Origin: Bryum argenteum
Taxonomy: Eukaryota; Streptophyta; Bryopsida; Bryales; Bryaceae
Direction: 5' to 3'
DNA length: 64,000 nt
Assembly: GCA_037043015.1 (NCBI GenBank)
Contig: CM073324.1
Span: forward strand, 5,973,013-6,037,012
Shown here: positions 1-10,475 of the stretch, piece after piece
Layout: each line of letters opens with the position of its first letter
How positions within the stretch are numbered: the stretch's first letter is position 1
Notes under the pieces: model-generated
Seen by the model: the letters and a program-made list of their open reading frames with translations, nothing else
Told to the model about the DNA's origin: nothing
Database searches by the model: none
Program-made: the position numbers and the translations under genes

Positions 1-203
1 TGGGAAGCACATGTTGTTGCCAGAGCGAGCTCTTCACGGCGTCTATCGGCACCTTCCCATGCTCTTAGGCCGCAACAGGTCTCCAACAATTCAGTGAGAG
101 GAGAAAAGGCTGAGCTACAAGACTTGGGCCAACTGGGAGCGTTCTGTCAACACTCCACCCCCTCACCTTCAATGTTTCTGGAGAGCAAGAAGGGCCCCTG
201 ACC

Positions 204-1104
204 ATGTGCGGCGGAGATGTCAAGATTCACAAGCTTCGTTGTCCTCGCGATAGCAACATCTCCTCCACTGTCAAGCTTGAGAAGTTTTGGAAAGCCTTGT
301 TTACATATCTCAAGTTACAGAGCCACAGTTTGTGTATTTGCCGCATACCACTGCCTTCTCTTGTGCACACCAATGAGCTTATGGGCCACATTTTTGATTG
401 TCCGCATGGGGCTGCTATCACCATTTGGGAGTTTAAGAAATTCATGGAGTCCCAGCATGCTCCAGAAGCACTGGACATGTCATGCCATCAGGCCCACTTT
501 TTGAAGGGCAATGCAATCAACCATGGTGATCCCATGATGGTTGCGGAGTTTGATTTGGCTCCGAGCAGCACCGCCATTATCAAGAAGGAGCCACTGCTGG
601 TAGCATATTTTGGCGATGGAGTGGTTATGAAGGGAGGTGGTGATGAAGTAGTTGTGAAGGGCGTGGATTTGATTACATGCCACAGTAAGAAGGTGAGTGC
701 CAAAAGGTGGGCACCGGCTCATTGGCACGACGAACAAACACTTTATTCACTCCGGCCCTGTAATAAGGACTGGAGATTTTATCTATTTGAGTGCCAAAAT
801 CCATTTCTGTGTCGTTCCGTTGCCTTGTCTCCATTTGAGTGAGTTTTTATTTTCAGCAATTTTGATATGTGGTACGTAAATTGTTTGATGAGGGCCGTGT
901 GTGCATGCACGTATACCGTCTCAGGTGACGATATCGGATTTGTTGCCAGATTTCCGTCTTTGCTTGGTGGAAGTAGCAAAGGAGATGGGCGATTTAGCTA
1001 CCGCATCGAAGAAAGCTTCGCGAAAGCTTGGTATTCACCGTTGGCCCGGCAGAACGGTACTCCTTGCATTCACTCACCTTTTGTCTTGGATGCTACAATT
1101 TTGA
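204..1104 (+). CDS. RWP-RK domain protein, two exons (inverted-repeat copy 1)
   Basis: Exons 204-692 and 925-1104 join in phase 0 (AAG|GTGAGT donor, CTCAG acceptor) and give about 222 aa. Residues about 164-206 form an RWP-RK domain: ISDLLPDF, then LVEVAKEMG, then KKASRKLGIHRWP. In this family the domain binds DNA; plant RKD members act in gamete and egg-cell programmes, NLP members in nitrate response. The first 163 residues hold no domain I recognise. The right-arm copy uses an acceptor about 20 bases upstream, which here reads CAT instead of CAG, so this copy needs the next AG. The protein ends only about 16 residues after RWP, so the C-terminus may be lost. An earlier start beyond the window cannot be excluded. 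Domain call firm; gene integrity uncertain. Confidence 0.65.
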
Positions 1105-1784
1105 GTCCGACTCATGGAGGTCACCGAAGAAATCTAGTATGGTTTGTAGTTGTATATTGTAATCAATACATATGGGAAAGAGTAAGAGAGTCTGTTTCAT
1201 CTGATGTATTAAGTTTACATATTGTGAAGTTTATAGAGTATTCATATCGGTACATAGTAGATCGTATTCAATCCATTTTGCTCATTTGTAAGATTTTGTA
1301 CTTGCGGCTTCAGAACGGCTGATTACAGACAACTAAAGGAAGTGAAGCAATCTTGATAATTTTGTATGTTGGGGGTGCTTGTAGCGTTCAATTTAAAAGC
1401 GAGGAGTTTCGAAATTTGGAGGGTCAGGTGATGCTTCAGGCTGTACTTGCTATCAATGAAGGAGCTGAGGAGATGGTGATGTCAAAGTAGCCTAAAAATT
1501 AAGAAAAAGAGGGAACCATGTTTATGCTTGTCATTCTTTACAAATTTAGACTTGAATGTATTGGTAACGAGTCTACACCAGTTTAGTCTACTCAAGTTTG
1601 GTTTACACCGTTTTGCTTAAATCATGATGAAGAATTCAGACTTCATGTGTTAACGAGACTACGCTGTTTGGTGCTATTCTGTTTTGGAACATTTCAAATG
1701 GATGAAATTTGACTTGCACTGGTAACATGACTATGCCTATTTGGTTTATTTGTATAGTTCCATTAACCGGAGATTTGATGAATC

Positions 1785-2130
1785 AAGATCTACAATGGTA
1801 GGAATCTACAAAGGTAGGAATCACCAATGGTAGGAATGTGCAATGGTAGGCATTTGCAATGCCTAGCAGAAATCTGCAAGGGTAGGAATATGCAATGGTA
1901 GGAATCTATAATGGTAGGAATCTGCAATGGTAGGATTCAGCTGTGATAGGAATAACTACTCGTTGGAATAAGCAAGGGTAGGAATAAGCAATTTTAGAAA
2001 TAAGCAATGGTAGAATAAGGTGTTATAGTAGGTATCATATACAATGGTAGGAAGCTGCAATGGCAGGAATAGAAATCTGCAATGGTAGAAATGTGCAATT
2101 GTAGGCATTTGCAATAAGAGGACGTGCAGT
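1785..2130 (+). repeat. Minisatellite, about 18-bp units (CAATGGTAGGAATCTG-like)
   Basis: Units of the type CAATGGTAGGAATCTG repeat imperfectly through the segment. The same motif in reverse orientation fills 4618-5150 in the opposite arm, so the array predates or was copied with the inverted duplication. Confidence 0.85.
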
Positions 2131-2352
2131 GGTTTGAAGATCCCATGTGCAATTATTATCTATATTTACATGTTTTGATGAATAAGTGTAGTTAATTTTG
2201 AAATGTTATATATAGGTAAAAGTCTCTTCAATGAAAGAACGTAGTCCAAATGAGTTGTATGAATATTTTGAAGGGATGTTTTCTCGTTTTTTCTATATAA
2301 TTATGTAATTAATTGTCACAATGTTGAGTGTAGATTGATATAGTAACCAACA

Positions 2353-4422
2353 TGCAATCTATTCTTACCTTGAAGTCATAAATCATACAAAAACTTGACG
2401 TCATGTTTGAAATTAGCACATAATATTATGGGGTTCTTGTATATTAACTAAGTTGTTAAACAGTTTAGAATATAGTGAATTATTATCACTGGTGCATATT
2501 TTTTTGGGTACTATGACATATATCACATTGAAGTTTTCAAGTATAGACACTTGTGAAGGTTTTTATTTTTACCAAAAATGGTTGTAAAAAGTAAAAACTC
2601 CTTGTAGTTTCCTAATTCATAATTGAACTCACTACCACTACAAGAGATTACAAAGTAATGAGAGTGGAATTGGAAGGATCATTGGAGATTAGGGATAATA
2701 CATATTGCAGTGATTTATCCAAAACTACATATATAGTTTAAATTTGCTTCTAATGAGTTCAGAACCTTATACTTTTGTTGAACAGCTAAGCTTAAGCCAA
2801 TTACTATGTATTCATGAAGCTCTCTTAATACGTGATTTACCATGACTTTATTTTCCACATTTATCCTAGAGTATATGTTATAATATATTGAAGTATATGT
2901 TAGATGATATTTCTAGAGATCTATATCATAAATATTATAAATATTGAAAATGATTTGGTTCATATCCCTTTTATGTTTTATTTCATTAAGCTTGATTGAT
3001 GCATTTTTCTTCCTCTATAATATATGCAAAAGAAGCTCGATTCAATATGCAATTTTATTCACTTATCACACATTTAACTACTTATACATAGGAAGCAGTT
3101 CAACACTACCACATCAGGGCTCCTCCCTAGCTTTGTGAACAAGATAGAAATCAAATTGGATAAATTGGATATTAAATAAAGAGCCTTACATCAAATTCAA
3201 TAAGTGGTCTCAAACTTTGATCGCAAATATCTTTTAAAGTGTGAGGAAATTTAAAGCCTGAAAGGACTTTGTGTAAAGGTTTGGAAAAACTTCTTCATTT
3301 AACCTCAATTCCGTTAAAATGGCGTTATTCCGGTAAAATGACGCTTTTTGGGGTGCTTAAAATGAAAAAAATGATTGTCGAGTTTTTGTCGAGTTTTGAC
3401 ATGATAGGGTAAATATTTCTTGACGGCCGTTCAAAAACAACAATGTTTATGTACGGCCGTTGAGAAATATTGCCCTTTTATTGTGTTCAAAGGTCAAAAA
3501 CCAAAAAAATGTGTGATATTATGGAAATTTTGGTGATTTTACAGAAATTTTGGTGATATCATGGAGTACACATGTGATATTAATAAACTTGCCATTTTGT
3601 AGGCATGAATACTTCTAAACTTCACTTCAAAAATATGCTTGTAAAATGGCACGTTTGCACATATGGCACTTTAGCTCCGCTAAAATGGCACATGGAATAG
3701 TGCCATTTTAACGGAATTGAGGTTATTTACAAATGGTTGAACTTTCTAACTTCATGAGTTCTAAGTTAAGAAATGAGACTCTGATGACCAAACCTTAAAA
3801 TGAAATTTCAAAGACGTGTCAAACTTTCATTTTATAAGTGCTATTTACCAATGATACTTATTACTATATGGAGGTCACACTATTTTTTAAATGTTTACAA
3901 TTGTATGTGGAACATAGGACCCTGTTCAACTCCAACATCACATTCAACCACTTGGGCATGGACTGGTGCCGATTAAGAGATGGCACAGGCGGTAGGAGTT
4001 GATCGAGGGAGGTAGAGAAATTCTTGCCTAAAGATTTGGACAATTTAGCCTGCAGCAAGACAAGTGACAATTGCATACTGTATTAAAACAAGAGTGTTAC
4101 CTTGCGAAATGTTGAAGCATGCAAATGACTGCTTGTAGTGATTGAGGACTCGACCGCCGCACTGACGCCCAACACAAGGTGCTCGGTGGGGGTTCCGGTG
4201 GCAATCAGACGGAATAAGGTACTAAGAGGCGCGCCTTGATAGAGAAATGACGAGTGGTGATGAAAAGGACGCGGACGCAGTTCAGACAAAAGTGATATAG
4301 ATAAAAAGTCTCCATTTTATTGAATGATGTGTTTATATGGTACAATCTTCAAAACCAGTCACACCATCCAAGAATTCAAAGACTAACTCACAGGACCTAG
4401 TCGCGGCCTTCAATGCCGGCGT
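2353..4422. other. AT-rich spacer between the inverted-repeat arms
   Basis: No gene seen. It contains a MITE-like element at 3301-3724, and otherwise AT-rich sequence with only short chance frames. The frames at 3864-4289 on the minus strand show no domain. Confidence 0.6.
3301..3724. mobile_element. MITE-like element with 31-bp terminal inverted repeats
   Basis: The ends are near-perfect inverted repeats: 3301-3331 begins AACCTCAATTCCGTTAAAAT, and 3694-3724 is its reverse complement with two mismatches in 31. A possible 4-bp target duplication ATTT lies on both sides (3297-3300 and 3725-3728). No coding capacity, so it is non-autonomous. Superfamily not assigned. Confidence 0.75.
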
Positions 4423-4617
4423 ACATATATTGGTTACTATATCAATCTATATAGATACTAACTATACATACTTGGGACTCGGTTCTTTCATTGAAGAGAC
4501 TTTTTTACCTATATATAACATTTCAAAACTAACTACACTTAACATTCAAAACATGTAGATATGTTAGTTACTATATCAATCTATATAGATAATAACTTTA
4601 CATGGGATCTTCAAATC

Positions 4618-5150
4618 ATTGCATATTCCTGCCATTGCATACGCTTACCATTGCATTTTCCTACCATTGCAAATTTCTATTCCTAAATTTGCAAATTCCT
4701 AACATAGCATCTGATTCCTACCATATTATCTGATTCCTACCGTAACATCTAATTTCTACTATAACATCTGATTCCTACCATTATAAATTCCTATCATTGG
4801 TGATTCCTACCATTGCATATGATTCCTACCATAACATGTGATTTCTACCATTGCATATGATTCCTACCATAACATGTGATTTCTACCATTGCAAATTATT
4901 CTTACCCTTCTAGATTCCTACCATTCATTTGGTGATTCCTACCATTATTGATTTCTACTATTGCATTTGATTCCCACCATAACATCTAATTTCTACCGTT
5001 GCAAATTCCAATTATAACCATTGTAGATTCCTACCATTGAAGATTCCCACGATTGCGGATTCCTACAATTGCAGATTTCTACCATTGCACATTTGTACCA
5101 TTATAGATTCCTACAAATGCCGATTCCTACCATTGTAGATCTTGATTTAT
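4618..5150 (-). repeat. Minisatellite, reversed (GATTCCTACCATTGCA-like)
   Basis: About 25-30 imperfect units of GATTCCTACCATTGCA type. It is the mirror of the array at 1785-2130 but longer, so unit number has changed since the arms separated. Confidence 0.85.
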
Positions 5151-5833
5151 CAAATCTCATCAAAATAAAACTATACAAAAAAAACCAACATGGTATAGTC
5201 TTCTTACCACTCCAAGTCAAATGTTTCAAAACGTTATAGAACCAAACGGAGTAGTCTTGTTAACACTAGAAATCTAAATTCATCAGTATAATATAAGCAA
5301 GACGGTGTAAACTAAACAGGTGTAAAACTAAACTGGTGTAAAACCATATGATCGTATAACCGAAACGGTGTAGTAAGACTCATTACGAGCACATTCAAGT
5401 CTACATTTATGAAGAATGACAATCATAAACGTGGTTCCCTCTTTTTCTTAACTTGTAGGCTACTTTGATATCATGATCTCCTCAGCTCCTTCACCCATCC
5501 TAAAGCATCACCTCGCCCTCCAAATTTTGAAACTCCTCGCTTTTAAATTGAAAGCTCAAAGCACCACAACATACAAAATTATCAACATTGCTTGACTTCC
5601 TTGTGTGTAATCAGTTGTTCTGAAGCCCCAAGTGAAGTACAAAATCTTACAAATGAGCAAAATGGTTCGAATACGATCTACTATGTATCGATATGAATTC
5701 TCAGTAAACTAGACAATATGTAAACTTAATACATCAGATGAAACAAAACCTATTATTCTTTCCCATATTTATCAATTACAATATACAAATACAAACCATA
5801 CTAAATCCCTTCGGTGACCTCCATGAGGCGGAT

Positions 5834-6693
5834 TCAAAATTGTAGCATCCGAGACAAAAGGTGAGTGAATGCAAAGAGTACCGTTATGTCGGGCCAATGG
5901 TGAATACCGAGTTTTCGGGAAGCTTTCTTCAATGCGGTAGTTGAAACGCCCATCTCCTCTGCTGCATCCACCAAGGAGAGACACCAAATCCGATATTGTC
6001 ACCTGAAACGGTCCACATCCCTGCACACACAACCCTCATCAAACAATTCACATACTGCATATGAAATTAAGTAAAAAGAAAACTCAATCAAATGAAAACA
6101 AGGCAATGGAACGGTATAAAAAAGCATTGTAGTAATCAAAAACAACACAGAAATGAATTTTTGGCGCTCACCTTCTTAATGCGGGGTGTAATCGGATGCA
6201 CAACCTTCATAAACACTTCATTGTCTGAATGTGCTACCAGGGGTGACTCTTTCTCGATAATGACCGTGTTGCCCGGAGCCAGATCAAACTCCGCAGCCAT
6301 CAGGGATTACCAAGGTTGATTGCATCGCCGTTCACAAAGTAGGCTTGCTGGGATGACATGCCCAGTGATTCTCGAGCATGTTGGGACTAAGTAGGCTTGC
6401 TGGGATGACATGCCCAGTGATTCTCGAGCATGTTGGGACTTCATGAATTGCTTGAATTGTCAAATGGTGATAGCAGCCCCATGCGGACAGTAAAAAATGT
6501 GGCCCATCAGGCCATCGGTGTGCAAGAAAGAACGCACTGAGGGACTAGGTGTAAAGATGCGGTAGATGCACAAACTGTGCCTGTGTGACTCGCGATATGC
6601 AAACAATGCTCTCCAAAACTTCTCAAGCTCGTCATCGGAGACACTGCCATCATGGGGATACTGAATCTCGTGAAATTCCACCTCTCCGCACAT
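5834..6693 (-). pseudogene. Decayed RWP-RK gene (inverted-repeat copy 2)
   Basis: The copy starts with ATG at 6693 and stays parallel to copy 1 for about 75 codons. It then meets a TGA where copy 1 has a tryptophan codon. Further breaks are a 52-bp tandem duplication (6337-6440), an early stop in the MVAEF-like stretch, and a deletion in the ISDL helix that puts the rest of the RWP-RK domain in another frame. That other frame still reads VSTTALKKASRKLGI, but the RWPGR core has become HWPDI. The acceptor here is a good GTGTGTGCAG, better than in copy 1. Comparing both copies suggests an ancestral gene that was intact in each arm. Confidence 0.75.
6337..6440. repeat. Perfect 52-bp tandem duplication in the RWP-RK pseudogene
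   Basis: Two exact units, 6337-6388 and 6389-6440, starting AAGTAGGCTTGCTGGGATGA. The other arm has one copy, so the duplication is recent and specific to this arm. Confidence 0.95.
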
Positions 6694-6850
6694 GGTCAAG
6701 GGCCCTTTCTTGCTATGTATAAATGTTGAAGGTGAGGGCAGTAGAGTGTTGACGAATGCTCCGAATTGACCCAGTTCTTATACCTCATCCATTTCCCTCT
6801 CACTGAATTGCTGGAGACGTGTAGCAACCTCGTAGCATGCAAAGGAGATT

Positions 6851-7610
6851 GACTTTGAAAAATGAGCTTGACTTCGAAACAAGAGTTAAAAAGAGATGAG
6901 AGAGTAGCGTAAGTAGGCAGAAGACAAATGAGCAAGGAAGAGCTTGACAATGGAAAAGTATGGAAGGAGTCGAGAGAGAGAAGCAAGTAGCGTACTCAGG
7001 GAAATAGAAGAGAGAAGCCATTTATATTTGGAGGTGGTTGAAGTGCCGTGCAAGTTGTGAAGTGCGAGATGTGAGGTGCAAGCTGTGTTTGAATTGCGAG
7101 GGGAGTGAAGTGCGAATTGGGAGGTGCAAGCTGTGAATTGCAAGGGGAGTGAAGTGCGAGGTGCAAGCTGTGAATTGCGAGGGGAGAAGGGAGGTGTGAC
7201 ATCTTGGTTCTAGAGACAATGGACACATTAATTACAAATACTATATACATATATTATATAGTATACATACATATTTATACATATTAACATCTCTAAACAT
7301 ACAAATCTATGCATATGTCTCCATACACGTATGCCACTATGCATCTATCTCTACACATATGCCTTAATGCCTGGGCCTCTTGTGAAAGTGTTATTCTTCC
7401 TACCCCTTCAATTTTGACAATGTAAATCATGGTGCATAGATTGCACATTCTTCCATTGAAAGGATTTCCAAAACAAATATAAGAAGTTTGCAAAGTCTCC
7501 CAATAATCACACACCTTGTAATAACTGAAATTAGTATCCAGATCGTTGAATAGTCCTGTTAGTTTCACACGTAAACAAATACTCTACAGAATCAGGCGTT
7601 CTAACTCCCA
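6851..7610. other. Intergenic, with a minisatellite at 7040-7195
   Basis: At 7040-7195 there are imperfect units combining GAAGTGCGAG, GTGCAAGCTGTG and AATTGCGAGGGGAG. No gene seen elsewhere. The segment 7225-7610 is AT-rich and precedes the 3' end of the Nudix gene. Confidence 0.6.
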
Positions 7611-10105
7611 TTACAATTTCGGCTGTTCTAACAAGTCCGCTTGATTATAGTAAAAATATGAATTGGGGTTGAGTGAATCTGGATGAATGTCCTCATATGA
7701 GAAGCCTCTACACCTGCCTTCCCTGCGTGCCAAGCATACCTCCAACATCTTGAGCATGGTTGGCCGCTGCTTGAAAATGGGCTGCGCTTTAAACTCCGAG
7801 ATCGGCATCCACTGATGGAAAAACAATCAAAACATCAACCACTGCCCGATATAACTAAAGCAAACAAGGAATTGCTCGAAGAGCCTTGAGATACCTTAGC
7901 TGCCGCAATCTCGGACTCCTGTGGCACAATCTCGCTTGAGGTTGGAGTAAGTATGCACAAAAAGAAAATGTCTGACTTGCTGAAGGCAACTTGGTGACCT
8001 TGCCTGCAAAACGAAGATACAGGACTTCAAATCTGATGTGCACTAGCTTGGTCTCGATCCTGAGCTTGCAAGACCTGAGTACGGGCTTGTCTTGTTGAAC
8101 TTCTAATTGTCAGCCCTCCATGAATCCTAGCTCTCTTTTACTTCCTACTTACTTTACAATGAAAATGCACAAATTGCAACCGTTGAACTTTTTAGCTGTT
8201 TATACTCCCCTCTTTGTTATTTAAACTCTTGAACTTTGGACTTTTGAACTTATAAATATTAACAACATGAATTACATGACTATGCATCCTCTCAATGAAC
8301 ATGCATGTTTCACATATTTCTTGTAATGATCATTTAGTTGTTGTGTAAAACCTTGACTATTCTTCAAAAAAAAAACGTACATGTATACTTTTGAGAAACT
8401 AAAAAAAAATTGAGAAACTCCAGAGAGTTGACAATATTAGAGACCAGACTGTGGCGCTGTACCTGAATCCTACAACCTCCACAAATTCTGCATCGACCTG
8501 TGGGTTCCACGGAATCAAATCAATGTGAGTCACTTTCTGAATGTAGTGCTTCCTTAGTGATACAACCGATACCAGAATCGACACAACGTGATATCTGTAG
8601 TCAAGTGAAAATCAGACAGCTGCATGCTTTAGCATCCAAGGGAAAATGATTGAATACAATTGCATAATGCTGTGCAAGGAGACGTTGAGAAATAGTTCCC
8701 AAGTGAGGTGACTGTTGTTACAAGGTGAGGTCCATCTCAAGCACTCACGTATGATTACATATGTGGTGGTACTGTATACGGACAAAGAGGCATACCCCGG
8801 TTTCTTCTTTCACTTCTCTGATAGCTCCATCAAAAATATCCTCACCCTGCATGAACAAGTGAGTCAATACTCTGCTACTCGGCATTCCTCAACAGAGGCA
8901 CCTCAAATGAAGAAGCTCCTGTAAGCAGATCACAACTTCACATTGACATAATAACCACCTTATCATTTAGACACTCAAAACGTCGATTCCTTTTACCACT
9001 AAGTACTCAAATTTCGACTTACCGTATAGTAGCCGTCTACTACATATACAGAAACGAAGAGCTGATATACCTGATTAGTGAGCCCTGTAGGCATCTTCCA
9101 GACCCCGGTACCTTTCAGAGGACCGTTCCTCTCCTGGACTGCCAGAATCTGATCCAAAAGTCATGATACAGAATCAATTAGCCGAGTCAAACTAGCTTGA
9201 AACTTTGAACCATCATTATGTAGGTATCCTACCAAGTAGTTGTGTCCACCAGCCAAATACCAAGTACATGCTAAGCATACAGATTACACCATAGACAGTG
9301 AAATCTCAGCAGCTTCGGGCGTGAGGTAACAAAGAATCATCAGTACCTCATTTTTGTCATTCATTACAAAAGCCCCTACACCAACTTGATGCGACGCATT
9401 TGGTGGAAGAGTACAAGGTCCACCTGGAAGCCACAAGGTGAGCATCAGGTATGTTGACTCTGCATGGTGATACCGAAAGCCTGCCTGCACCCCATCCTCA
9501 ATTGTCACATACCGAATCCAGGCATTTAATTTACACAAAGCTGCAAATCGATTTTATTTACATTACACAAGATTAAATCTAACAAAATGCCTGAGAAGCT
9601 CACAGCAACTGCCGCCTCGATCAAGTTGGCATTCTCAATTGGCAACTTCAGCCAAATCCCATGCTTTCTCTGTCATATCACAATTCAAAAATTAAAAACT
9701 AGAATTATGATTAAAATTGGACTTAGAATTAGATTTAGAGAATTAGAAACAGCAATCTCATGTCTTACAGCTCGAAGTAATCACCAAGAGCAAATGAGGA
9801 AATCTGTCACATTGAGTACTGCTCATCTCATTTGACCGTGGCGATGAATTTAAAGAGCAATCTAATGGAATTACCTCTCGTTTCCACTGCGCAACCGACG
9901 CCGTCAAAGTATGTTTGAACGTGGAGACATCACTCGGCAAGCTGCGAGGATCCACGATCACTCCTTCGTAACTGTCATACCGCCCTGAAAGAGTTTCAGG
10001 AATCTCGTGAAACTCACCTTCCGACCTCGAGACGAATTCATCGTCGGGAGGCGGAAGTGCCACTCCAGACGTCAACTCTCGGGCCGACGCTTCTGCTCCT
10101 GACAT
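7611..10105 (-). CDS. Nudix hydrolase (plant NUDT2/NUDT8-type)
   Basis: Eight exons: 10105-9875, 9669-9604, 9484-9347, 9148-9071, 8846-8796, 8497-8463, 8003-7895, 7811-7611. All phases agree; the product is 302 aa. The complete Nudix box GX5EX7REVXEEXG is formed across exons 4 and 5 (GLTNQGE, then REVKEETG), so the Mg-binding glutamates are present. The N-terminal half has the plant signature YDSYEGVIVDP, then GIWLKLPIE and GFRYHHAE; the C-terminal half has AFSKSDIFFLCIL. This arrangement is known from Arabidopsis NUDT2, 6, 7, 8 and 10, which cleave ADP-ribose or NADH. The start at 10105 is the first ATG in the frame. No clear transit peptide. Substrate and compartment cannot be read from the sequence. 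Confidence 0.95.
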
Positions 10106-10139
10106 TATCGGCACTTGTCGACACCCGCGCACTTGCCGA

Positions 10140-10475
10140 GCTGAACAAATCCATCACACACACAAAATACTCCTATATCACCTCGAAAATCCCAACATAC
10201 TTATCCCTCTCACACACACACACACACAATCCTTCTATATCACCTCGCAATGCGAAGATACTAATCCGTCACACACACACACACATTCTTTCAGTATCAC
10301 CTAAAAGTCGCAGAACTACTAATCCCTCACACACACTCTCTTCCTACGTCACCTCGAAATTGCAAAGAGACGATTCCATCACACACTCTTTCTATAGCAT
10401 CATGAAATTGCAGAGAGACAAATTCATCACACACACTCTTTTTATATCATCTTGAGACAAATTCATCACACAAAT
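10140..10475. repeat. CA-rich repeat upstream of the Nudix gene
   Basis: About five degenerate units of about 60 bp. Each has a run of CACACA followed by a segment like CTATATCACCTCGAAATTGC. It begins 35 bp upstream of the Nudix ATG, so it probably overlaps its 5' UTR or promoter. Confidence 0.8.

Larger units (their letters stand above)
1..2352 (+). repeat. Left arm of a long inverted repeat
   Basis: This arm reappears as a diverged reverse complement at about 4423-6850. Matching blocks, in order, are the 5' leader, the first exon, the intron, the RWP-RK exon, the 3' region, the minisatellite and a short AT-rich inner end (the block around 2190-2260 matches 4470-4545 reversed; 2331-2352 matches 4423-4450 reversed). 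The arm reaches the window edge, so its outer end is not seen. Seen directly by reading both strands; identity was not calculated. Confidence 0.85.
4423..6850 (-). repeat. Right arm of the long inverted repeat
   Basis: This is the reverse complement of the left arm with many substitutions and small indels. It carries the decayed RWP-RK copy, the reversed minisatellite and the leader region. Homology with the left arm is still readable to about 6830-6850, matching about position 50-70 of the window. Confidence 0.85.
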
